From assembly GCF_963678635.1 (NCBI RefSeq), contig NC_087069.1, forward strand, positions 35,195,959 through 35,259,958: a DNA stretch of 64,000 nt. Direction: 5' to 3'. Both the position numbers and the translations under genes were made by a program. Shown here piece after piece: positions 57,365 to 64,000 of the stretch (position 1 is its first letter; each line of letters begins with the position of its first letter). This stretch comes from Symsagittifera roscoffensis. Taxonomy: Eukaryota; Xenacoelomorpha; Acoela; Convolutidae. A model generated the notes under the pieces. That model did no database searches. It worked only from the letters and a program-made list of their open reading frames with translations, and was not told the DNA's origin.

Positions 57365-59283
57365 TTTACCGCCATGTTCTTGTTGTCCAAAATGTTTAAA
57401 ATGTTTGTTAGTATCGCTTTGTGTTCATTTAATGAACCTTTCGAAGCTATTAAAATGTCGTCGATATAACAATTTGTAAAAGGAATGTTTTTCAATAAAG
57501 AATCCATTACCCTCTGGAATTCGTTTGGCATATCGCCCAATCCGTAAAATCCAGTTAAAAACCTGTAGGTTCCAGTGGTTTCGCCCCCCACGATACTAAA
57601 GTTACACTGTTTGCTAGTGTCTGTGCATAATTGTAGTTGGCTGTATGCGTTCTTTAGATCTAGATTACTAAACCAAACTTCCCCTGAATCTTTGCTTGAC
57701 AGTTGAAGAGCAATATTATCGATCAGTTCATGTATGTTTGGCATCTGGTACTTGTTCTTGAATATCTGATTATTTAATAGTTTCGAATCTAATGCCAACT
57801 TGATACTACCGTCTTTTTTTCTTGTACTCACAATTGGGCTTATGAAACAATCTTCATCGCATTTGTTCAACTTTATGATATGCCCCTCTTTTTCCATTCT
57901 ATTTAGTTCCGTTTTTACGTTATCGAGTAGATGTAAGGGAACTCTTCTACCTTTGGTTTGGATAGGTTTGAATGGGGAATGGAAATGAGTAACTTTTCTG
58001 TCCGAAGGTATTTTTCCCACTCTGTTAAATAGCCCTTTGTACCTATGATACAGATTAAGGGTCGTATCTGAATAATTATTTAACTTACACAATTCTGTGC
58101 GTGATATGTTGTTGACGGGTAGTAGAGGCTGTCGTTGGGCTATCTCTATTCCAATTCTCGGGAGATTGTCGTTACCCAGAATGTTCCTCTCATGTCCAGA
58201 AGTGATAAAAAATGGGGTTTCGTCCGCGGTCCATCCATTGGATTGTAACCTCACTACCACCTTCCCGATGATGTTGATTGTGTCGTTAGTGAATCCGCAG
58301 TATAGTTCCCTCGTTTTCTTCTCAACTGGCTGAATCTTCAACTGTGGATTTCTCAGCTTCAATTCGTGAAGTACATTTTGTTTCAGGAAGCTCACTGGGC
58401 TTGCCGAATCCACTGGAATGTTCAAGTTGACTATCGCGTCGTCTCCTAAGCCGATGTTGACAAGTTTCTTGGTTTCCAAGCCATTGGTATCGTAGATTGT
58501 TCTAATGTTGAGAACGGAATAGTCATCGTTATCACTTATCCCCTCTTCGGTCCAAGCGTTAATCACTCCACAAAAATTTTCTTCGCTTCTCATCTGAAGA
58601 TCTTCTGGGGAATATGAACAATTCTGACTATTTACAGCTTCATCTACAGTATTTACAGCGGGTTTTCTTCCTTTCGATTTACAAAGTCTTTCAAAATGTC
58701 CTTTATATTTACAAATATTACACACGATTTCTTTCGCCGGACACACATTCAGATGACCCTTGGTAAACGCATTCCCGCATTTCATACAAATATTTGATCT
58801 TTCTATGTTTAAGCTTGGTTCCTTTTTAACGTTGTTGAAGTTTTTGTACCCTCTCCCACTATTTCCTGTCGTGTTGAAAGATCTAGTCATATTGGTCAGT
58901 TTGAGGTGGTTATAGTAGCCTTTTTGGTCAATTATTGCTTGGTTTAGTGCATCCAATGGATTGAGAGTTTCTGAAAGTAGTCTACGTTGTAAGTCGCAGT
59001 TTTTCATGTTAAAAATAAATACGTCTCTAATCCACTCCTGTTCTGCATTAATTCCAATTTCACATGATCTCGCCAAGTCTGATAACGCGCCCCAAAATTG
59101 TTCATAGGATTCTCTATCCTTTTGTTTCCTGCTCAATAATTTGTATCGTTCAAATGTTATGTTGGTTGGTTTGATAAAAGCCAATTCTAGCATTTCGTAA
59201 AATTCCTTGAATGAGATTCCTAGGATTTTTACCCTTGGATTTTTCTGGGCGAAAACTCTTTTGCCTTCCGCTCCTAAGGCCAA
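57331..59283 (-). pseudogene. pol: gag capsid, zinc knuckles, protease and reverse transcriptase of element 2
   Basis: 650 codons (the first listed codon is TTG, so the true frame continues in from upstream). Residues ~1-150 are capsid-like. Around 165-205 are two Cys/His clusters: CMKCGNAFTKGHLNVC (CX2CX7HX3C) and the canonical CNICKYKGHFERLC. Protease follows near residue 295 (PVDSASPVSFLKQ; DSA at the active site instead of DTG/DSG) with the later RNILGNDNLP block. RT spans ~430-640 with KKDGSIKLALD, WFSNLDLKNAYSQLQL, FYGLGDMPNEFQ and the catalytic CYIDDILIA. The frame is lost in the thumb at about 57365, ending in a Lys run read from A9. The remaining RT and RNase H are in the next ORF. 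Confidence 0.92.
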
Positions 59284-59305
59284 GTATAGGATTGACCTTA
59301 CTTTT

Positions 59306-59644
59306 TTATCCCTCGTATCTCCTCATTCCTCCGAATTTCCTCTTTTCTTCTGCTAGTCTTTTCTCTTCAGCGTGTTCGTAGACTCGCATTGTTTCTTTGT
59401 TCCTGGCCTCCCTGGCTTTCCTCTGTTGGTCAGTTTCTGACTCCTGGGCACCTTCTAGGATCGGTAACGTCGTCTCCCCTTCCATTGGTTCTTTGAGGTT
59501 ATCTAAGTCTAGATTTTCCTTCGCGATAATGGCCAAATGGAATTGGTCTATCCAATTGTTCCATTGGGTGGGGGGTTCAACCGTGTGGTTCGGCCAAAAG
59601 GCGGGTATTCCCCTCAGGTTCGAATCAGTTGTTGACTGCGCCAT
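59306..59644 (-). pseudogene. gag: gag N-terminal part of element 2
   Basis: 112 codons from the ATG that overlaps the LTR/primer-binding-site junction. Reads MAQSTTDSNLRGIPAFWPNH, QWNNWIDQFHLAIIAKENLD, then a charged helical stretch (QQRKAREARNKETMRVYEHA). The shared start MAQ and WxxWIxQFxLA layout match element 1 (ESWIGQFFLAAGLKEN), confirming the start. It ends at TAA 59306-59308; the rest of Gag continues one frame over. In element 1 the same part of Gag is a single ORF, so the break is a mutation or an assembly error rather than a normal gag/pol boundary. Confidence 0.85.
59626..59643 (-). other. primer-binding site of element 2
   Basis: TGGCGCAGTCAACAACTG directly after the 5' LTR. 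It shares TGGCGCAG with element 1. From memory, TGGCGCAGTC is like the site assigned to tRNA-Ser in the Drosophila 17.6/297 group, but the primer tRNA is not proven here. Confidence 0.8.
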
Positions 59645-59856
59645 AATAAAGAATTAAGATGTACCACTGGTAACTATTGTATCTAACTAAAGTTAAAAAG
59701 AGAATAAAAGTATTGGTTGAATTAAAACCGACTGTAGTCTAAAAGAGCAACTAGTGACTCGAAGTCCACTGGACTTCGTAGAGTTAACATTGACTGGTAC
59801 GTAATTAGGTAATAGAGGTCAAGGTTATAACATACTAAAAATACTGAATCACAACA
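59644..59856 (-). repeat. 5' LTR of element 2
   Basis: 213 bp, starting TGTTGTGATTC on the minus strand and ending ...TTCTTTATTA. Contains a stem CGAAGTCCA/TGGACTTCG at 59760-59778. It does not end in the usual CA. Promoter and R region must lie inside these 213 bp. The last base is also the A of the gag ATG. Confidence 0.95.
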
Positions 59857-59861
59857 ATTGC
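59857..59861. other. target-site duplication, right
   Basis: ATTGC, matching 53319-53323. Confidence 0.85.
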
Positions 59862-61440
59862 AACAAAAATTTCCTGTTTTAACGGAGCATTTGTGGCAAC
59901 AAATGCACGCAAAGAGTGCTTGTTGTGCGTATATTGTAATTTAACAAAAGAAAACCTTGTATAATTAAATAAGTGCAATTGTGGAAAAACATATTTTCCA
60001 GAAATAATTAATGCTTCAACTCATAATAAGAAAACTACCAGGAAAAAAAAACAGTTTGTACCTCGTGCCACTTTGCTCATCCATGTTCCCCATTTTCCAT
60101 GATCTTGTCGCTAGTAAGCATGTTCTCGGAAATAGGAAACTTTCGCGGGGGAATCTCACTTGCTTGGCTCGCGATTGGGCATGGATATTCGTTTTGTCAA
60201 ATGTTACAGGGGAGAATCGAAAAAGTCCGAAAATACTAGAAACCTAGTTTTGCAGACACCCGAAACTTTTACTGTTCTCTACAAGCCGTTTTCTCTTTCG
60301 AGTGCTCTAACGGAACCAGGCGTAAAAGTCGGCATGCACATGATTCTGAAAAAAAAATAGAAAATTAGAGACTACAACGGAACCATACGATAAAATCAAA
60401 AACTAACAACAATTGAATCAAAAAAATGGAGCGTGATCCCTAGATAAATCAAGTAGGAGTAGGATCAAAAAGTAGGCAACCCTTAAAAAAGTATACAAAA
60501 ACTGTCAAGTGACTATTAAAAGCAGAACATTTCCCACTATGAACACTCTGATTTGTGGTGGCCTGTCAATAAGCAGAATAGTCAACAAGGAGCAGAATGG
60601 GTCTAAGAGCAGGAAAAAACATATCAACTTTTATGAGCTGATCGTAAATTAAATACAAGGATAATCAATATTATCATAGAAACTAATATTTTAAGCATAA
60701 TTTGAAAAAAATTTCAGTTTGCCCATTTGAAAAAATTTTAAATTTGTTTTTTTTTTGTTTTTCTTCCCATGGACCTTTCTGCTCTCAAACCATTCTGCTT
60801 ATTGTTCTGCCTCTCCAATTTGCGTCATGTATTAACATATGTATTAATAGAAGACAAACTTTGTTGTTCAAGAATCAGTAGTTGAGTTAGCCCGACTTCG
60901 GTCTGAGTAAAATGCAAGCAACAGAAATAGATTTCTTCTGTAAGAAAATGCAATTAGCAAGTATGAGAGATGGGTCCTGCGTTTTTTGATAAAAATTCGA
61001 AATATAAAATGAACGAATGATCACCCTGCTTTTGAATAGTTTAAGCGCAAGTCAGCTACGTTATCTGGACAGTTTGAAACGTCACTGTCCGTACAGATAA
61101 TTTTCAGTCTCAGAAAAAGTTTTCGTTTTTTGCAGGCTTCCTTGATCAATCATCGATCTCAAGTGCCTTCAGTGCAGTTTGCTTTCAAGTAAAGTACAAA
61201 AATTTGCAGCAGTTAGCTTGTTTCGCTGACTTTCATCTTTGTTTCATCTTTTGAATTCTTCGAAGTTTATTTAAAAAAAGGTTTCAATTTGAGACAGCTT
61301 GCTCGTTTGGCAGGTAAAAATGGGGTTTAGTCGTTAAACTTGTCTGTATCAAAAACTGTGGGAAAACTTCCGTTGTTGTTGTTTTCTGGAATAGCTTTAC
61401 ATCTTCTTCTTTGATTAAAAAAAAGAACGGCGAGAATGAC
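59862..61440. other. intergenic between elements 2 and 3
   Basis: AT-rich. ORFs at 60011-60247 and 60160-60360 are overlapping, unrecognised and not called. Confidence 0.5.
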
Positions 61441-61640
61441 TAATAAACTAATCTAATTCTAGTATCTATGTACAAGTATGTACATAAGCTTAAGTGTTAA
61501 AACGTTAAAAGGAAGTAGTTGAATTAAGACGTTAAAAAGGACAACTGAACTTCCGTTCATATCGACCGATGGTCGTAACTAAACTGGTATTAATTAAAAT
61601 ACCGAAGGTCATTATAACAAACTAAAAACAAATCACAACA
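61441..61640 (-). repeat. 3' LTR of element 3 (inner boundary firm, outer inferred)
   Basis: The minus strand starts TGTTGTGATTTG at 61640, directly after a polypurine tract. The outer end is set at TTTATTA (61441) by analogy with element 2. A small stem CGACC/GGTCG sits at 61563-61575. The other LTR is outside the window. Confidence 0.65.
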
Positions 61641-61652
61641 TTTCCCACCGGG
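61641..61652 (-). other. polypurine tract of element 3
   Basis: Minus strand reads CCCGGTGGGAAA immediately before TGTTGTG. Confidence 0.75.
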
Positions 61653-61977
61653 AAAAAAAATGAAACTGCAAACTAACTATATAACTCTATATACACCCTT
61701 TTTCCCCCTCAGAAGATGGAAGAAATTTTACAAACTGCGCCCAGAGGGTAAATATACAGCGGCAAAATAAAATCCACAAATTGAAAGAGAATGTAGCAAT
61801 GTACAGGGTGTCTATACAGAATTACAATTTTTTTCAGAATACGGTAACTAACTAAATAAAACTAATCCACAACATGTACATTAACATGTACAATTGTATC
61901 TACAGGTGAAATTAAAAAGTCCGGCGAAAATATAGATTACAAAAAATTGTTTTGACAAGTTTGGTTTGATATGACGA
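61653..61977. other. 3' untranslated region of element 3
   Basis: No ORF between the pol stop and polypurine tract. Contains a TACAGGGTGTCTATAC word at about 61803 similar to ends of some DNA transposons, but there is no partner. Confidence 0.5.
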
Positions 61978-63999
61978 TTATAAGAATTGGTCCTCGAACT
62001 CATCCAGTTTAGCTCTCACATCTGAATCTATAGTTGATGAGATCTCGCTGTAGTTATCCATCTCTAATGAAGAGTCTTTCGAGGTCGGGTCAGATACGTT
62101 GGTGTTCGAAGAATTTTCAAGGAGTTGGGTCTTCGTGGTTGATGCTGCAAGTCTGCCCGTCGGGAGGGAGTTTCTTGAAGACCATGTCAAAGTAGTTTCT
62201 GCGACTAAGATCTGTGCCTCCGCTAATGGATTCAGAAGAGGGGGTGCCTCCGCTAATGGAGTCAAAAGATCCGAAGGAGAGTTGACCGAGAAAGTAGACA
62301 ATTCCGGTGCCTGTGAGAATACAGAAGTTATCGCCCCTAGGTCGTCTTTCTCTTGCACCACGTCGATAAATCGTCGATTTCCGTAAAACTGTGGGGGGCC
62401 CACATTTCTACGTGGTCTGGAGTTTCTGGTCTTTGGAGTCACACTGGTCGTCTGTTCCGGAATACTGTCTATCATAATAGGATTGTCCTGAGATCCTTCA
62501 CTAGTATTCGCGTGGTGTATGACTACAATCTCCCGTGAGTCGTTGTTTGCTGTTCCTTCTGAGCTCAATGGTGGGGTTTCGGAATGACCTGTAATACTTA
62601 AGCCCTGATTAGTCTCCGAGTAGGGGTTTTGAGGTACGTTATTATTGGTCACATCGTCAAAGTAATCCTCGATTATCCCGTCCCACGAATCTAGGTTTAA
62701 GGAAGATGAACTTGAAGAAAGTTTAGGAGAGTCTTGAGTGGCCGAGCTCGCAGTCGGTGCGCTAGTCCCTGAACTGATAATCTCCGTTCTCGGGGTGCCT
62801 TGTCTCGAATGGCCAGCTGATATCGTTCCAGTTTTCTTCGGTGGAGAGAGTTTCCTTTTCCCAGCTAAACTCGAATGAATATGAGTATTATGCCCAGTGG
62901 GTGTCTGATTAACTATTATCTTTTTGGGCCCCGGGAGTATTTTTCCTTTTAGAGCCAGATCCGATTTACGTAAAACGTGGCCATTGTCGAGGGTAACTGT
63001 GTGCTCTGAAGAATCGATTATATCCTTCTTAACTAGATTAAAGTAAGGATCCCCATTTTTTCTGATAGACACCTTTCTATATAAGTTACCTCCCGTTACT
63101 GCTTTTCTTTTTCCCAGTGGATCTAACGTTCGGGTAGTGTCGTCCGGAGTTGTGCGTAGGCTGAACGTCCTAGCTAATGGCAAGTTTTCTTCTGGGTCCG
63201 ACGTGCTTTCCCTTTCCTCGTCCAGATAGCCATCTTCTGCCCCGTCGTGTAGTTCCCAGTTAGTAGCCCGCTCTTTTGACAAGATAGCCTTTCCTTTATC
63301 TAAATGTTCAATATTGGACATGAGATTTTTCCACCTAGTGTTCGCTACTCTATTAAAATGCTTTTCAAACGGGGTACAGCCGATCGCCGTTTGCTTTGAG
63401 ATTCTCAGATTCCAGATGATTTTCTCGATCGAATCGTTTAGAGATGGTTTGGGTATTTCGAATGACATTGCCAGTAATTTCGATTTAATTGTGTGCACAA
63501 GTTTTTCCACTAGCCCGTTAGATCTGTGGTCTCCGACCGTACAGTAAATGATTTCTATATTAAATTTATCGCAGAAGTTTTTGAAATCGTGTGAAAGAAA
63601 GCATGACCCATGGTCGACTCTAATTTTTCTTGGGAATCCGTGAAGATGACAGTAATCGTTTAGGAATGCAATTACATTTCTTGTAGAGATGTTATTGACA
63701 ATCTTGGCCGAAGGAAACTTAGTGTAGCGGTCGATACAAAGTAGAATGTATTTGTTGTTACCCCAACTAGCGTCCAAGGGTCCCGCAAAATCCAAATTGA
63801 TTTCTTCGTTCGCGAATGTCAACGTCGGGAGTTTCGAAATATTAGTGGTGCCTAGTATCACTTTAATGTTCTTACCCGCTTTTAAACATTGGGTACATGT
63901 TCTCCCGTGATGGTAGATTTCCCGATAAATATGTGGCCACCACAAATATTCTGCGAGGGATTTCATCCCGAACTGTCCTGGGTGAGTCTCGTGTAACAT
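61978..63999 (-). CDS. pol: integrase and C-terminal tail of element 3 (partial)
   Basis: 673 codons, open to the window edge, so its true start lies upstream. Integrase zinc-binding H3/H6/C35/C38 and catalytic D70, D129, E165 (35-residue D-E spacing) are intact. The tail from about residue 260 carries the same motif series as element 2: HTVTLDNGHVLRKSDLAL, LNLDSWDGIIEDYF, DNPIMIDSIPEQT, GPPQFYGNRRFID, SPSDLLTPLAEAP, ILVAETT and SSTIDSDVR. Intervening residues are low-complexity and poorly conserved. A small internal repeat (PLAEA twice, DNA CTCCGCTAATGGA twice at 62220-62262) is present. The role of the tail is unknown; target choice or polyprotein processing are possibilities. Confidence 0.95.
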   Translation of the reverse strand: MLHETHPGQFGMKSLAEYLWWPHIYREIYHHGRTCTQCLKAGKNIKVILGTTNISKLPTLTFANEEINLDFAGPLDASWGNNKYILLCIDRYTKFPSAKIVNNISTRNVIAFLNDYCHLHGFPRKIRVDHGSCFLSHDFKNFCDKFNIEIIYCTVGDHRSNGLVEKLVHTIKSKLLAMSFEIPKPSLNDSIEKIIWNLRISKQTAIGCTPFEKHFNRVANTRWKNLMSNIEHLDKGKAILSKERATNWELHDGAEDGYLDEERESTSDPEENLPLARTFSLRTTPDDTTRTLDPLGKRKAVTGGNLYRKVSIRKNGDPYFNLVKKDIIDSSEHTVTLDNGHVLRKSDLALKGKILPGPKKIIVNQTPTGHNTHIHSSLAGKRKLSPPKKTGTISAGHSRQGTPRTEIISSGTSAPTASSATQDSPKLSSSSSSLNLDSWDGIIEDYFDDVTNNNVPQNPYSETNQGLSITGHSETPPLSSEGTANNDSREIVVIHHANTSEGSQDNPIMIDSIPEQTTSVTPKTRNSRPRRNVGPPQFYGNRRFIDVVQEKDDLGAITSVFSQAPELSTFSVNSPSDLLTPLAEAPPLLNPLAEAQILVAETTLTWSSRNSLPTGRLAASTTKTQLLENSSNTNVSDPTSKDSSLEMDNYSEISSTIDSDVRAKLDEFEDQFL

Positions 64000-64000
64000 T

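Larger units (their letters stand above)
53324..59856 (-). mobile_element. near-complete young Ty3/gypsy retrotransposon (element 2)
   Basis: 6,533 bp with 213-bp LTRs differing at one position (53327 versus 59647) and a 5-bp target-site duplication ATTGC at 53319-53323 and 59857-59861. Minus-strand order is LTR, primer-binding site, gag, protease, RT, RNase H, integrase with long tail, polypurine tract, LTR. Near-identical LTRs mean a very recent insertion. Nevertheless the coding frame changes near 59310 and near 57365, both at short homopolymers. No env-like ORF follows integrase. Confidence 0.97.
61441..64000 (-). mobile_element. 3' part of a Ty3/gypsy retrotransposon (element 3), cut by the window edge
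   Basis: 3' LTR, polypurine tract and an integrase ORF that is open to the right edge. Protein is clearly related to element 2 (shared HETHPGQFGMK, DYCHLHGFP, GDHRSNG). The LTR shares only its first bases (TGTTGTGATT) and general layout with that of element 2, so it is another family. ORF intact as far as seen, so it may be a complete element. Confidence 0.9.

Noticed and set aside
57331-57480. Programmed frameshift in pol of element 2 near 57365
   Set aside because: The break falls in the middle of the RT thumb, where no known element uses recoding, and element 1 reads through this region in one frame. Mutation or assembly error is simpler.
59300-59320. Programmed gag/pol frameshift near 59310
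   Set aside because: It lies before capsid and the zinc knuckles, so it is not the gag/pol border, and element 1 has no break there.

Overview
The window looks like repeat-dominated intergenic DNA from an invertebrate animal. It is AT-rich, holds four Ty3/gypsy-type LTR retrotransposons plus an older relic, has intron-like stretches ending in TTTCAG-type acceptors next to short coding-like exons, many minisatellites and tandem duplications, and two 200-base runs of N that are scaffold gaps (26660-26859 and 51035-51234). The TTTCAG acceptors would suit a nematode, but nothing here fixes the phylum. No complete host gene could be identified.

Layout. 1-3323: 5' part of a decayed Ty3/gypsy element on the minus strand (LTR, primer-binding site, gag, protease, reverse transcriptase, start of RNase H), cut by the window edge. 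About 3700-5440: an older gag/protease relic, same strand. 5.4-10 kb: tandem and dispersed repeats and a cluster of hairpins. 10-24.6 kb: scattered short coding-like ORFs of unknown function, two of them members of duplicated families that also occur elsewhere in this stretch, plus a MITE-like palindrome and a tRNA-like sequence. 24.6-26.5 kb: an inverted copy of the 6.9-7.6 kb repeat, then a GAGCACGGTCGAAA repeat field running up to the first gap. 28.96-32.46 kb: old tandem copies of a ~1.6 kb unit. About 34.2-48.4 kb: a large, badly decayed minus-strand gypsy-class element with gag, protease, RT/RNase H, integrase and a long post-integrase region that looks env-like; it carries a nearly perfect 1.7 kb tandem duplication.

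53324-59856: an almost complete, very young Ty3/gypsy element (6,533 bp) on the minus strand. Its LTRs are 213 bp and differ at one position, it is flanked by a 5-bp target duplication (ATTGC), has a clear primer-binding site and polypurine tract, and carries Gag zinc knuckles, a retropepsin, RT, RNase H and a D,D35E integrase. The frame is broken twice, each time at a short homopolymer. 61441-64000: the 3' end of a related element with its own LTR, polypurine tract and integrase.

How the parts work together. In the young elements Gag packages the RNA, the protease matures the polyprotein, RT/RNase H copies the RNA from a tRNA primer annealed beside the 5' LTR, and integrase inserts the DNA. 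Two features stand out. The gag start codon straddles the LTR/primer-binding-site junction, so the primer-binding site is also gag coding sequence. The integrase has a long low-complexity tail holding a fixed series of short motifs shared by two diverged elements.
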